Source: Mycolicibacterium brisbanense
GTDB taxonomy: Bacteria; Actinomycetota; Actinomycetes; Mycobacteriales; Mycobacteriaceae
Direction of reading: 5' to 3'
Length of the DNA: 64,000 nucleotides
Assembly: GCF_001570425.1 (NCBI RefSeq)
Contig: NZ_BCSX01000018.1
Coordinates: forward strand, 1 to 64,000
The notes under the pieces were generated by a model, which was not told the DNA's origin, did no database searches, and saw only the letters and a program-made list of their open reading frames with translations. Below are positions 51,593 through 60,971 of the stretch, one piece after another (within the stretch, counting starts at the first letter, position 1; every line of letters starts with the position of its first letter). Both the position numbers and the translations under genes were made by a program.

Positions 51593-52303
51593 TCACCGCA
51601 CTGCGTCGACCATCGGTGAATTGCTGCGTGCCGAGGCCGGCGAGTTGATGCGGTAGCCGAAACCGCGGACCGTCTGGATGGTGTTGGTGCCGAACGGAAG
51701 GTCGATCTTGCGGCGCAGGTATCCGATGTAGATCTCGACCGCGTTGTCGCCACCGGTCTGGTTGGCCCAGACGTTCTGCCGGATTTCCGATTTGGTCACG
51801 ACGGCATCCTTGTTGCGCATCAGGAACTCCAGCAGACCGTATTCGCGCGGCGTCAGGTCGATCGCCGTGGACTCGCGTTCGACGACGCGTCGCGCCGGGT
51901 CCAGCGACAGACTGCCCGCGGTCAGCACCATCGGTCGGTGTGGCGCACCACGACGAATCAGTGCCCGCAGTCGCGCCACCAGAATGGTGAACGAGAAGGG
52001 CTTTGTCAGGTAGTCGTCGGCACCCAGGTCGAAGGCCTTGACCTGAGCGTCGTCCTCGTCGTTGGCCGTCAGCACCAGCACTGGCGTCCACACCTGCTGC
52101 GCTCGCATGCGCCGCAGCATCTCGTAGCCGTCGAGGCCCGGCAGCATGATGTCGAGGAGCACCGCGTCGTAGTCGTGGCCGGTCGCCTGACGCAGTCCCT
52201 CGGTTCCGTTGCCGGCGTGCACCACGACGTAACCCTCGGCTTGCAGGCCTCTGCACAAGGCACCGGCGAGCCGTTGCTCGTCCTCGACGATCAGGACCTT
52301 CAT
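51593..52303 (-). CDS. Orphan OmpR/PhoB-family response regulator
   Basis: A 236-residue two-domain regulator. The receiver has the acidic pair Glu7-Asp8, the phosphorylation site Asp51 in LLDIMLPG and the conserved lysine in DYLTKPF (about 102). The C-terminal winged helix (LDPARRVVERESTAIDLTPREYGLLEFL, VRGFGYRI) binds DNA. No histidine kinase is adjacent, so its partner must lie elsewhere. ATG at 52303. Divergent from the STAS-like gene across 192 bases. Confidence 0.93.
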   Translation of the reverse strand: MKVLIVEDEQRLAGALCRGLQAEGYVVVHAGNGTEGLRQATGHDYDAVLLDIMLPGLDGYEMLRRMRAQQVWTPVLVLTANDEDDAQVKAFDLGADDYLTKPFSFTILVARLRALIRRGAPHRPMVLTAGSLSLDPARRVVERESTAIDLTPREYGLLEFLMRNKDAVVTKSEIRQNVWANQTGGDNAVEIYIGYLRRKIDLPFGTNTIQTVRGFGYRINSPASARSNSPMVDAVR

Positions 52304-52495
52304 ACCCGTGGCTTTCCGTTGCAGGGCCGGTTGTCGATCCCGTGAAGAAATCGGCAGCTACCAGAGTGACAAGTACTCGCTGTGAGAACGCTGAGTTTTG
52401 GTGCCGATGCTCACAATGGGACCTTGTGCTCTTCCAGGTGTCGCGCGGTGCCAGGACGATGGCGATTGGTGGGGGACCCGAGTGAGGAGCGCGTC

Positions 52496-52864
52496 ATGCT
52501 CGACTGCACATTGGACAAAGAGAACGCGATCGTCGTCGTACGCCCGGAGTCGCCGCTCGACCGGAATGACTTCGTCGAACTGGGCAAGCTGGTGGACCCT
52601 CAGATCGAGGCCGAAGGCGACCTGGCAGGCCTGATCATCGAGGCGCCCACATTTCCGGGTTGGGACAGCTTCGGCGCGCTGGTGACGCATATCCGCTTCG
52701 TGCACGACCATCACAAGCATGTGAAGAAGGTTGCGGTGGTGACGGATTCGCGCCTCGGGGACTTCGCCGAGCATCTGGCGGCGCACTTCGTGTCAGCCGA
52801 GATCCGCAAATTTTCCGCTGGTGATGTCGGAGAAGCGCAGCGTTGGATCACCGGCGAGGCGTAG
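52496..52864 (+). CDS. SpoIIAA-like/STAS-type protein
   Basis: A 122-residue protein of the SpoIIAA-like (CRAL-TRIO-related) family: NAIVVVRPESPLDRNDFVEL, LAGLIIEAPTFPGWDSFGAL, VKKVAVVTDSRLGDFAEHL and EIRKFSAGDVGEAQRWI. Such proteins are small and cytosolic with no proven role; a lipid-binding or regulatory function is possible. No phosphorylatable serine as in true SpoIIAA is apparent. GAGGAGCG before the ATG at 52496 fixes the start. Followed 125 bases later by the MFS gene. Confidence 0.8.
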   Translation: MLDCTLDKENAIVVVRPESPLDRNDFVELGKLVDPQIEAEGDLAGLIIEAPTFPGWDSFGALVTHIRFVHDHHKHVKKVAVVTDSRLGDFAEHLAAHFVSAEIRKFSAGDVGEAQRWITGEA

Positions 52865-52989
52865 CGGTCGCGCCGAGTTGCGTCATGTGACTCGGCGCTC
52901 GGGCGCTCTCCGGTACAAAGCTCGTTTCCCTGCGCGTGGTGGTGGCACCTACTCTGGTTAGCCGCACAAACCAAGTACAGGGGAGGGAC

Positions 52990-54435
52990 ATGACGACGGG
53001 CCCGAGCACGGGGGCGATCACGACGCGACCGCGTGCCCAGTCCAGCACGAACGTCATCATCGGGCTGCTCGTCGGCTCGGCGTTCGTGATGATCCTCAAC
53101 GAGACGATCATGAGCGTCGCGCTGCCCGCCCTCATCGTCGACCTGAACATCGCGGCCAGCACGGCGCAATGGCTCACCAGCGGCTTCCTGCTGACCATGG
53201 CCGTCGTCATCCCCATGTCGGGGTCACTTCTGCAGCGCTTCCCGGTTCGCGGGATCTATCTGGTGTCGATGACGCTGTTCTGCACCGGCACACTGGTGGC
53301 CGCGCTGGCGCCCGGTTTCGCGGTTCTGCTGACAGGACGGATCGTGCAGGCCTGCGGTACCGCCGTGATGATGCCGTTGCTGATGACAACGGTCATGACC
53401 TTGATCCCCGCCGACCGGCGGGGGCAGATGATGGGGACGATCTCGATCGTCATCGCCGTCGCACCGGCGATCGGGCCCACATTGTCGGGGTTCATCCTGG
53501 GCTCCCTCGAATGGCGCTGGATGTTCTGGATCGTGCTGCCCATCGCGTTGGTCGCGCTCACGGCGGGGTACATCTGGCTGCGGGTCGACGACGAGCGTCA
53601 AGACCCGACGCCCATCGATGCCATCTCGGTGCCGTTGTCCGCGGTCGCGTTCGCAGGCTTGGTGTTTGGGCTCTCGCTGCTCGGTGAATCGGCGCACGGT
53701 CGCCCAGGGGTGCCGGCGTGGCTGCCGATGGCGGTCGGTGCTGCGGCGATGGTGCTCTTCGGTGCCCGGCAGCTGCAGTTGCAACGACGTGACCGCGCGT
53801 TCCTGGATCTGCGGCCATTCACGTACCGGCGGTTCTCGGTGTCGCTGGGTCTGGTGATCCTCGGCTTCATGGGCTTGTTCGGCGCGATCATCATGGTGCC
53901 GCTCTACGTGCAGGACGTGTTGCGACAGAGTGCGTTGGTGGCCGGTTTGGCGACGCTGCCGGGCGGGTTGCTGATGGGCCTGGCGGGCCCGTTGGTGGGG
54001 CGGGCCTACGACCGCCACGGTGCCCGAGTGCTCGTGGTGCCGGGATCGCTGATGCTGTGTGCGTCGCTGTGGGGGTTCACCACGTTGTCTGCGGTGTCAC
54101 CGGTCTGGCAGCTGGTCGTCCTCCAGACGGTCATGATGGTCGGGCTGTCGATGATGTTCACGCCGTTGATGACCGACGCGCTCGGGGTGCTGCCCGACCG
54201 GTTCTATTCGCACGGAAGCGCCATTCTCACGACGCTGCAACAGGTTGCGGGCGCGGCCGGAACTGCGCTGTTCGTGACGGTCATGACCAAGGCGTCGCAG
54301 TCGGGCGGCGCGCCGGATCTGCCCGGTGTGCACGCAGCGTTCACAGTGGCCGCGATCATCAGCATCATCGCCGTGGTCGCGGCGTTCTTCACCGCGGCTC
54401 GGCCGAGCCCGGCAGGCGGGACCCCGACGCACTGA
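52990..54435 (+). CDS. MFS drug-efflux-type transporter (DHA2-like)
   Basis: A 481-residue membrane protein with 12-14 hydrophobic segments. The first helix contains the DHA motif LNETIMSVALPALIVDLNI, and then QWLTSGFLLTMAVVIP, LLTGRIVQACGTAVMMPLL and GPTLSGFILGSLEWRWMFWI (motif C, antiporter). It should export small hydrophobic compounds by proton antiport. AGGGGAGGGAC precedes the ATG at 52990. It converges on the lipoprotein gene with a nine-base gap. Confidence 0.9.
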   Translation: MTTGPSTGAITTRPRAQSSTNVIIGLLVGSAFVMILNETIMSVALPALIVDLNIAASTAQWLTSGFLLTMAVVIPMSGSLLQRFPVRGIYLVSMTLFCTGTLVAALAPGFAVLLTGRIVQACGTAVMMPLLMTTVMTLIPADRRGQMMGTISIVIAVAPAIGPTLSGFILGSLEWRWMFWIVLPIALVALTAGYIWLRVDDERQDPTPIDAISVPLSAVAFAGLVFGLSLLGESAHGRPGVPAWLPMAVGAAAMVLFGARQLQLQRRDRAFLDLRPFTYRRFSVSLGLVILGFMGLFGAIIMVPLYVQDVLRQSALVAGLATLPGGLLMGLAGPLVGRAYDRHGARVLVVPGSLMLCASLWGFTTLSAVSPVWQLVVLQTVMMVGLSMMFTPLMTDALGVLPDRFYSHGSAILTTLQQVAGAAGTALFVTVMTKASQSGGAPDLPGVHAAFTVAAIISIIAVVAAFFTAARPSPAGGTPTH

Positions 54436-54444
54436 TCCGAGAAC

Positions 54445-55479
54445 TCAGGGCGCCGGATGAGGACAGGTTTCGTAGGTCGTGCGCAGGGCCTGCTCGGCGG
54501 GTGGCGAATGGTAGACGAGGGTGTCGCGGTCGGTGCAGCCGCCGACGGTGATGGCGATCGGGCCCGTAGCGCGTCCGTCGCCGTTGATATGACCTTGGAT
54601 CTGATCGCTGCTGGTGTAGAGCACGGGCGCGGGCAGAGCGCGCAGTTGCGGTAGCTGCTGACGCGCCAGTGCCGCGGCATCGGCGGGATCGTGGGAACGG
54701 GTCTGCACGGCGATCCACACCGGTGCCGACACCCGCCCGTTGACAGTCAGCTGGCTGGTGTGGGGGATGGTCTGCTCGGCGTTGATCCTGCGCCAGACGT
54801 CGAGCTCGGCGGCGCTGGGGTAGCGTCGCGTCGTCTTGATATCGGCCGGGTGTTGGCTGCCGGTGCTGATGGTCCACGTGAGGCCGGCCAGTTGGGGGAA
54901 GCGGTCGGCCAGAGTGGCCGCGGCCGCGGCCGCGTCGGTGTAGTCGGCGTCGTCGGGCAGCTGGATCGTGGCGATGTTGGCATGGCCGGCATCACGGATG
55001 GGTGACTGGTTGCCGGGGTGAGTGATGGTGGCGCGCAACCTGATCGTCGCGGTGGGGAACTGTTCTCGCAACGCGACCCAGTCGCGCGCCTGGGCGATGA
55101 TCTGCTGGTCGTTGATGATGGGTAGTTCCCCGGCGTCGACGGCGAACCGGTTCCAGCCGGTGGTGACGTCGAGTTCTGACCGATACCCGGAGTAGTCGAC
55201 GAGTTGGAGGTCCTGTAGGTAGCGGTCGGTGACAGCGGCCAGCTGCACCGCGGTGATGCCCGGGGCGGGTTCGACCGTGATGGTGAACGACACCCATCCT
55301 TGGGCGGGACGGTTGGTGACCCGACTGCTCACCGCGTGCACCCCGGGCATCCGGCCGAGGATGTCCGCCAGCCGGGTTACGTCAGCGCGCCGGTCGGGAG
55401 GTGCGCCTTGGCAGGCCGTCACGAGAAGGGTGACGAGCGCGGCCATCGCGGCCATCCGGGCGATCACGCCGGTCACCAT
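54445..55479 (-). CDS. Predicted lipoprotein of unknown function
   Basis: A 344-residue exported protein. Signal MVTGVIARMAAMAALVTLLV with lipobox VTAC, lipidated at Cys23. The remainder has no membrane segment and shows two similar alpha/beta halves (WVSFTITVEPAPGITAVQLAAV; TIRLRATITHPGNQSPI), as if built from repeated small domains. The last 90 residues have a two-cysteine pair (GGCTDRD; YETCPHP). GGAAGGACC precedes the ATG at 55479. Not recognised. Confidence 0.75.
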   Translation of the reverse strand: MVTGVIARMAAMAALVTLLVTACQGAPPDRRADVTRLADILGRMPGVHAVSSRVTNRPAQGWVSFTITVEPAPGITAVQLAAVTDRYLQDLQLVDYSGYRSELDVTTGWNRFAVDAGELPIINDQQIIAQARDWVALREQFPTATIRLRATITHPGNQSPIRDAGHANIATIQLPDDADYTDAAAAAATLADRFPQLAGLTWTISTGSQHPADIKTTRRYPSAAELDVWRRINAEQTIPHTSQLTVNGRVSAPVWIAVQTRSHDPADAAALARQQLPQLRALPAPVLYTSSDQIQGHINGDGRATGPIAITVGGCTDRDTLVYHSPPAEQALRTTYETCPHPAP

Positions 55480-55631
55480 GACGGTCCTTCCGCATCCATC
55501 CCGCTGCGGGGAGTCTCGATTGTCCGACGCGGCGATCATTGCACAAGGCAACTGGATGGATGCTGTCAGTCGGGGGCGACGAGCTACTGCTGATCCGATG
55601 CGGTTGCGGCGCAACGTCATCGGCTCGCTAC

Positions 55632-56816
55632 TCAGAAGACGTAGTGCGGTAGCGGAAAGTCGTCGCGCAACTGACGCTGGATCAGCCAGTCGCCGATATG
55701 CGGTTGTGAGAGCACCCTGCTCATCCGATTGCGCGCCCACACCCCGGGCCGGGTTCTGGGTGCGAAGGCGGACGCGAATCTCTGCGCGGCGCGTTGCTTG
55801 CGTTCGATGAACGGCCGTAGCATCCGGCGGTAGCGGTCGAAAGCGGCGTGGAAATCAGACCCCGCGCGGTGCAATTCACCGGCGAGCAGGTATGCCTCGA
55901 GCATTGCGAGCCCGGTACCTTCACCGGCCAACAGCGACACCGCGGCGGCGGCATCGCCGATCAACATCACCCGCCCGTTCGACCAGCGGTCCATGCGGAT
56001 CTGGCTCACCCGGTCGAAGTAGACGTCCTCGGCGCGGTCCAGAGCCTCGAGAATCTGCGGGCATTCCCAACCTGCATCGCCGAATACGTTGTGCAGAACC
56101 GCTTTCACCGCATCCGCGCCGGGCGGGTCAGCGCCGTTCATCTTCTCGCTGGTGCAGATGAACAAGAACATCGTCCGGTCATCACGCATCGTGAACCGAC
56201 TCGCCATGCGTCCCGGTAGGCCGTAGGACACGTAGACAAGCTCATCGCGCGGTCGGTATCCGAGAGCCTCGAAAGCGGCGACGCGGTAGCCGAGATCGCG
56301 CTCGAACTGGGTATCCGGCCCGAATGCCAAGCGCCGTACCGGGGAATGCAACCCACCGGCACCGATCAGCAGATCGAACCGACGGGACTGGCCGCTCAGG
56401 AGGTCGACCTGCACGCCGGAATCGTCGGGGTGGATCGCGGTGATGCTGTCGCCGAAGACCGTTTCCACGTCGTCGGCGACGGTGGCGTAGAGCATCGCTG
56501 CGAGTTCTCCGCGGGGCAGGCTGGTGAATCGGCCTCCCAGCACGCGGCGAAACCCTCCGGTGGGGAACCCACCGACCCAGCGGCCGCGCGCATCGACGAG
56601 TCGTACCTCGCCGATCTTGTAGCCCGCCGCGTCGAGTTGGGCGGCCAGACCCATGCGCTCGGCGATGTCGTATCCCACACCCCAGAAGTCGATGACGTAA
56701 CCGCCCGTGCGCAGCTGTGGGGACCGCTCGATGAGGCACGGCTCGTGCCCGCTACGGCGTAGCCAGTAGGCCAGTGTCGGGCCGGCGATGCCTGCGCCAC
56801 TGATCGCGACTTTCAT
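55632..56816 (-). CDS. FAD-dependent monooxygenase (PHBH/TetX type)
   Basis: A 394-residue class A flavoprotein monooxygenase. FAD motifs are ISGAGIAGPTLAYWL (residues 4-18), the DG-type motif LLIGAGGLHSPVRR and RVMLIGDAAAAVSLLAGEGTGLAM. It would hydroxylate an aromatic or similar compound with NAD(P)H and oxygen. GGAGG is 10 bases before the ATG at 56816. It is divergent from a TetR gene 49 bases away, which probably represses it. Confidence 0.9.
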   Translation of the reverse strand: MKVAISGAGIAGPTLAYWLRRSGHEPCLIERSPQLRTGGYVIDFWGVGYDIAERMGLAAQLDAAGYKIGEVRLVDARGRWVGGFPTGGFRRVLGGRFTSLPRGELAAMLYATVADDVETVFGDSITAIHPDDSGVQVDLLSGQSRRFDLLIGAGGLHSPVRRLAFGPDTQFERDLGYRVAAFEALGYRPRDELVYVSYGLPGRMASRFTMRDDRTMFLFICTSEKMNGADPPGADAVKAVLHNVFGDAGWECPQILEALDRAEDVYFDRVSQIRMDRWSNGRVMLIGDAAAAVSLLAGEGTGLAMLEAYLLAGELHRAGSDFHAAFDRYRRMLRPFIERKQRAAQRFASAFAPRTRPGVWARNRMSRVLSQPHIGDWLIQRQLRDDFPLPHYVF

Positions 56817-56844
56817 CCGGCATGCGCCTCCTCGTCGCACCTCG

Positions 56845-56886
56845 ATATGGAACTAACATACCGTCATGGGCATCGAAGTACCATAT
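56845..56886. promoter_or_regulatory. Divergent control region with leaderless TetR promoter and split dyad
   Basis: TAACAT (56854-56859) lies six bases before the TetR ATG at 56866, fitting a leaderless start. ATATGGAAC (56845-56853) and GTACCATAT (56878-56886) form a split dyad with one mismatch around it, a candidate operator. The 24-base gap is longer than usual for TetR sites. Confidence 0.35.
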
Positions 56887-57495
56887 GAGGCGACGGGGAG
56901 GCGGAGCCAGAAGGCGCGCACCCGCATCGCGCTGGTCGAGGCGACACGGGAACTGCTCGCGCAAGGCCTGCTGCCCACGGTCGAAGACGCCGCTCACGCT
57001 GCCGACATCTCCCGGACCACCGCCTACCGATATTTCCCGAACCAGCGCTGCCTGCTGGCCGCGGTGCACCCGGAGATCGACGCAGCTTCGCTGCTGCCCG
57101 ACGGCGCGCCTGACGACCCATACCGGCGGTTGGAGCTCGTCATGCGGGAGTCCATGCGGATCACGACGATGTGGGAACCCGAACTGCGGACCTCGCTTCG
57201 GCTGTCGCTTGAACCCGGGAACGCAGAGCTGCCGGTACTGCGTCGCGGCCACGCTGTCGGCTGGATCGAGGACGCGCTGGCACCGCTGCGATCGACTCAC
57301 CCCGATGTCGACATCCACCGCTTGGCCATTGCGATCCGCGCCGCCACCGGCATCGAGTCCTTCGTCTGGCTCGTCGACGTCGCCGGGATGGCGCGCGACG
57401 AGGTGACTGAAATGCTTTGTGGGACAGCGCAAGCGATTCTGTCCACCGCCCTGACCGCACCAGGGGGAATGTTTCGGGGCGCCGGCTCGTCGTAG
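56866..57495 (+). CDS. TetR-family transcriptional regulator
   Basis: A 209-residue regulator. The N-terminal helix-turn-helix is RIALVEATRELLAQGLLPTV followed by DAAHAADISRTTAYRYFPNQ (residues 38-57), with the family Tyr-Phe-Pro. The C-terminal ligand domain is divergent. The nearest targets are the divergent FAD monooxygenase and the quinone-oxidoreductase-like gene that begins six bases after its stop, on the same transcript. The effector is unknown. Confidence 0.92.
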   Translation: MGIEVPYEATGRRSQKARTRIALVEATRELLAQGLLPTVEDAAHAADISRTTAYRYFPNQRCLLAAVHPEIDAASLLPDGAPDDPYRRLELVMRESMRITTMWEPELRTSLRLSLEPGNAELPVLRRGHAVGWIEDALAPLRSTHPDVDIHRLAIAIRAATGIESFVWLVDVAGMARDEVTEMLCGTAQAILSTALTAPGGMFRGAGSS

Positions 57496-57500
57496 GGGAG

Positions 57501-58427
57501 ATGAGTAGAGCAGTCCAATTCGATGAATATGGCGGGATCGACGTTCTGCAGGTTCGTGACGTGCCCCGCCCCGTCCCGGCCGACGGCGAAGTGCTCGTCG
57601 AGGTCAAGGCCGCAGGCATCAATCCCGGCGAGGCGATGATTCGCCGCGGTGCCCTGCACGATCGCTGGCCGGCCACGTTCCCATCCGGGCAGGGCAGTGA
57701 CCTTGCCGGGGTGATCGCCGAAATCGGTCCCGGTGTCCGGGGATTCAATGTCGGTGACGAGGTGATCGGATTTTCGGAGCGCCGGTCGAGCCAGGCCGAA
57801 TACGTGGCCGTGCCTGCCGATCAGGTGACCGCCAAGCCTGCCGGCGTGCCGTGGGAGGTGGCCGGTTCACTGTTCGTCGCGGGCACCACCGCATATGCGG
57901 CTGTGCGCGCGGTGCAGCTACGGCCCGGCGACACGGTGGCCGTCGCGGGCGCGGCAGGCGGTGTCGGGACCGTCGCTGTGCAACTCGCCGTGCGCGCCGG
58001 AGCGACCGTTCTGGGGATCGCCGGCCCCGTCAACGACGACTGGCTCACCGCGCACGGCGTCATCCCGGTCAACTACGGCGACGGGCTGGCCGACCGGTTG
58101 CGGGCCGCGGCGCCGAGCGGTCGCGTGGACGCGTTCCTCGACTTCTTCGGCGGGGGCTACGTGCAGCTTGCGGTCGAGGAGCTGGGTGTCGAGCCCGGCC
58201 GGGTGGACACCATCATCGACTTTCCCGCCATCGAGCGGTTCGGTGTCCTCGGAGCAGGCAACGCCGATGCGAGCGACATCGCGGTTGTGGCGGAGCTGGC
58301 CGGGCTGGTGGCCGATGGTGCGCTCGAAGTTCCCATCGCGCGGGTGTTCGGCCTCGACGACGTGCGAGCGGCCTACACCGAGCTCGAAAAGCGCCACACC
58401 AGAGGCAAGCTGGTGCTGCGCCCGTGA
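57501..58427 (+). CDS. Quinone-oxidoreductase-like MDR protein (zinc-free)
   Basis: A 308-residue NADPH-dependent medium-chain dehydrogenase of the quinone oxidoreductase group. Visible features: AAGINPGEAMIRRG where zinc enzymes have Cys, LAGVIAEIGPGVRGFNVGDEV, and the nucleotide motif AGAAGGVGTVAVQLA near residues 153-167. No zinc ligands. It probably reduces quinones or enones, possibly detoxifying products of the FAD monooxygenase. Starts six bases after the TetR gene, with GGGGAG close to the ATG. Confidence 0.9.
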   Translation: MSRAVQFDEYGGIDVLQVRDVPRPVPADGEVLVEVKAAGINPGEAMIRRGALHDRWPATFPSGQGSDLAGVIAEIGPGVRGFNVGDEVIGFSERRSSQAEYVAVPADQVTAKPAGVPWEVAGSLFVAGTTAYAAVRAVQLRPGDTVAVAGAAGGVGTVAVQLAVRAGATVLGIAGPVNDDWLTAHGVIPVNYGDGLADRLRAAAPSGRVDAFLDFFGGGYVQLAVEELGVEPGRVDTIIDFPAIERFGVLGAGNADASDIAVVAELAGLVADGALEVPIARVFGLDDVRAAYTELEKRHTRGKLVLRP

Positions 58428-58467
58428 CGTTCGGTGAGATGCCCCCGGCGGCGCGTAGCATCCAACC

Positions 58468-58668
58468 ATGAAGCGGGGATTCGTAGTCACGTTCGCGATC
58501 GGTGTGATCCTGACGCTCTTCGGCCTGATCTGGGCACTGCAGGGCTTCGGTGTGCTGCAGGGCAGTCCGATGAGCAATACCACCACGTGGTCGGTCATCG
58601 GCCCGATCACCGCGGTCATCGGCATCGGTATCGGGGTGTTCAGCTGGCGCAAGCTCTCGGCCAAGTGA
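58468..58668 (+). CDS. Small two-helix membrane protein
   Basis: A 66-residue protein with two membrane segments (GFVVTFAIGVILTLFGLIWAL; VIGPITAVIGIGIGVFSW) and a basic ending RKLSAK. Such proteins are often unannotated; function unknown. ATG at 58468, 40 bases after the quinone oxidoreductase-like gene, so it may be the last gene of that transcript. Converges with the gene at 58684. Confidence 0.7.
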   Translation: MKRGFVVTFAIGVILTLFGLIWALQGFGVLQGSPMSNTTTWSVIGPITAVIGIGIGVFSWRKLSAK

Positions 58669-58683
58669 TCCGATCGCGGCGTC

Positions 58684-59193
58684 TCATTCCTTGCCGCGGT
58701 ATTCGAAAACCTTGAACGACATCCAGCCGGCTTCGCGCGCGTGCTCGAGCCTGTCGATGCGGTACATGAACGGACCGCTGAGTACGCACGGGAGCTTCGA
58801 AAGACGTTCGCGCACTTCGGCTTCGGTGAGGCCTCGGCCGACGCGGTACACCCGGTCGTTCTTGTAGTACGTGTCAAGGGTGACCACGTGCAGGTCCATG
58901 ACAACACGAACGGTTTGATCCAGGTCCCCGATTGCCAGGACGACCAGGTCATAGCTGTCGTACTGGTAGCCACGGTCGTAGAGCGTCGGGTCCTTGTCCA
59001 GGGGCGTATGCACCCGCACCCGCAGGCACCGGCCGGTCTCTTTGTTGACGATGACGCCGGTGTAGAGGTCGCGGCCTTTCGCCACGGCAGGGAAGAACCA
59101 CCCATCGGTCAATTCCTGGGCGCCGCCGAGGACCACTTGCTGGGCATCGAACGCGCCGATGGCCAGCTCACGGGCGCGTGGCTCGTCGATCAT
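58684..59193 (-). CDS. Hypothetical protein
   Basis: A 169-residue soluble protein that I cannot assign. It is mixed alpha/beta with segments YTGVIVNKETGRCLRVRVH, DLVVLAIGDLDQTVRVV and RLSKLPCVLSGPFMYRID. No signal, membrane segment or metal motif. The start is the ATG at 59193, after which MIDEPRARELAIGAFD reads like a normal N-terminus. The 299 bases upstream, to the HNH gene, hold no second gene. Confidence 0.65.
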   Translation of the reverse strand: MIDEPRARELAIGAFDAQQVVLGGAQELTDGWFFPAVAKGRDLYTGVIVNKETGRCLRVRVHTPLDKDPTLYDRGYQYDSYDLVVLAIGDLDQTVRVVMDLHVVTLDTYYKNDRVYRVGRGLTEAEVRERLSKLPCVLSGPFMYRIDRLEHAREAGWMSFKVFEYRGKE

Positions 59194-59492
59194 GCTGCGC
59201 AAGCCTAGCTGCGCTCGGCATCGTGGCAACGGGAATGACGGACATCGCTGCTGCCGTTAGGGGCTGGACTCCCTCGCGGTCACCAAACACACTGCGTGGT
59301 AGGGCAGTTCGAAATCCCGCGGCTCGTGAGCCGCTGGGCGGTGGTTGAATCCGCCCGTGCATCCAGTCTTGCACTCATCCTTTTCCGCAGATGCCTTCGG
59401 GGTAGCGCACTCCCTTTTTCTGTTCCCGGCTGTTCTCGGGCTCGGGGTGCACAGGACCCATTTTTGTCGGTGGCTTCTGCGATGATGGTGTC

Positions 59493-60791
59493 ATGTCCTC
59501 GGAGCCAACATCTTTCGCTGATGGCGGGGTAAGCCCTGCACAGCGGCTGGAGGTGTTGATCGACGAATTGTCGGAGTTGTGCGGGCAGCGCAATGCGATC
59601 GACGGACGCATCGTCGACATTGTCGCCGAGTTGGATCGCGATGAGTTGTGTGGCGCCACTGGGGCCCGCTCGATCATGGCGTTGGTGGCGTGGAAGACCG
59701 GTGTCACCCCGAACAATGCCGAGACGATCGTGGCGGTGGCGCGGCGCGCCGAGCAATTCCCGCTCTGCACCCAAGCGCTGCGGGAGGGCCGGTTGTCACT
59801 CGATCAGGTCGGGGTGATCGCCGAACGCGCCGCCGACGGCTCCGATGAGCACTACGCCCAGTTGGCGCCGGTCGCCACCGTGGCCCAGTTACGCACCGCG
59901 GTGAAACTGGAACCCAAGCCCGAACCCCAGCCCGATCCCGAAGCGCCCACTGAGCCGGAGCCGGTGGTGCCGGAGCCGAAACGCTCGTTCACCAAAATCG
60001 AGCACGATGACTCCACCACCTACCAGATCACCCTGCCCCGGCTGGAAGCAGCGAAGTTGGATGCCGGGGTGCGGTCACATCAGGAGGCGCTGATCGCGGC
60101 GTGGAAACGGGACCACGACGCCGGTGACCAACCGGGCGAGCAGTCCCCGCCGTTCCCCGACACTGTCGATGCGTTCATGAGTCTCGTCGAAGCGGGGTGG
60201 GATGCCGACGTGGCGGCCCGCCCGCATGGGCAGCACACCACGGTGGTGGTGCACCTGGACCTCGACCGCGACGGCGAGAAACCCGTCGCCGCCCTGCATC
60301 TGGGCCCGGTGCTCACCGACGCGGAGCGACGTTATCTGACCTGTGATGCGACCTGCGAAGTCTGGTTCGAACGCCACGGCCAAGCAATCGGCGCGGGCCG
60401 CACCACCCGTACCATCAGTCGCCGGCTGCGCCGCGCGTTGGAGTATCGAGACCGCTGCTGCGCAGTGCCAGGGTGCGGAGCCACCCGCGGGCTGCAGGCT
60501 CACCACATTGTGCATTGGGAGGACGGCGGACCCACCGAACTCGGAAATGCGGTGCTGCTCTGCGCTTTTCATCATCGGCTGCATCACCGCGGACTCATCA
60601 CCATCACCGGCCCCTCCGATCGGCTCAAGGTCACCGATGCCACGGGCCGAGAACTACACGGCGGTTCCCTGGCCCGCCCACCGACCACCCCGCCACCCAA
60701 TGTCCCGCCCTATCGTGGGCCGACCGGTGAACGCGCCGACTGGTGGTGGTACACCCCCTTCCAACCCCAACCACCCCCGTCGCCCAACTAG
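59493..60791 (+). CDS. DUF222/13E12 repeat family protein with HNH nuclease domain
   Basis: A 432-residue protein of the mycobacterial 13E12 family. Residues 10-310 form the DUF222 helical region (RLEVLIDELSELCGQRN, AETIVAVARRAEQFPLC) with a Pro/Glu linker near 140-165. The C-terminal HNH domain begins with the zinc cysteines CCAVPGCG (322-329) followed by LQAHHIVHWEDGG, NAVLLCAFHHRLHH. Many genomes carry broken copies; this one is intact. The family is often linked to mobile elements and may cut DNA. No terminal repeats flank it. Confidence 0.93.
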   Translation: MSSEPTSFADGGVSPAQRLEVLIDELSELCGQRNAIDGRIVDIVAELDRDELCGATGARSIMALVAWKTGVTPNNAETIVAVARRAEQFPLCTQALREGRLSLDQVGVIAERAADGSDEHYAQLAPVATVAQLRTAVKLEPKPEPQPDPEAPTEPEPVVPEPKRSFTKIEHDDSTTYQITLPRLEAAKLDAGVRSHQEALIAAWKRDHDAGDQPGEQSPPFPDTVDAFMSLVEAGWDADVAARPHGQHTTVVVHLDLDRDGEKPVAALHLGPVLTDAERRYLTCDATCEVWFERHGQAIGAGRTTRTISRRLRRALEYRDRCCAVPGCGATRGLQAHHIVHWEDGGPTELGNAVLLCAFHHRLHHRGLITITGPSDRLKVTDATGRELHGGSLARPPTTPPPNVPPYRGPTGERADWWWYTPFQPQPPPSPN

Positions 60792-60971
60792 GCAAAAGCC
60801 CGGCGGCATCGCGGGCCGGATAACACTGGCCGCCATGCCATTCGGGCTGGGGCCCACGTGGGTCGATTCAGGTAGGGCCCGGTGCTGCCTACGTAATCCA
60901 TGGGCCAGGTGGCCGACGACTCCAACACATTCCACCGCGTGAGCCGCGAAGACGAGCGCGCCCAACATGGA

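Noticed and set aside
59319..59334. GCGGCTC/GAGCCGC inverted repeat upstream of the HNH gene as an element end
   Set aside because: It has 7-bp arms only, no copy on the other side of the gene and no target duplication.
59493..60791. The 13E12/HNH gene as part of a prophage or insertion sequence
   Set aside because: No integrase, transposase, terminal repeats or phage genes adjoin it; the family is scattered singly in mycobacterial genomes.
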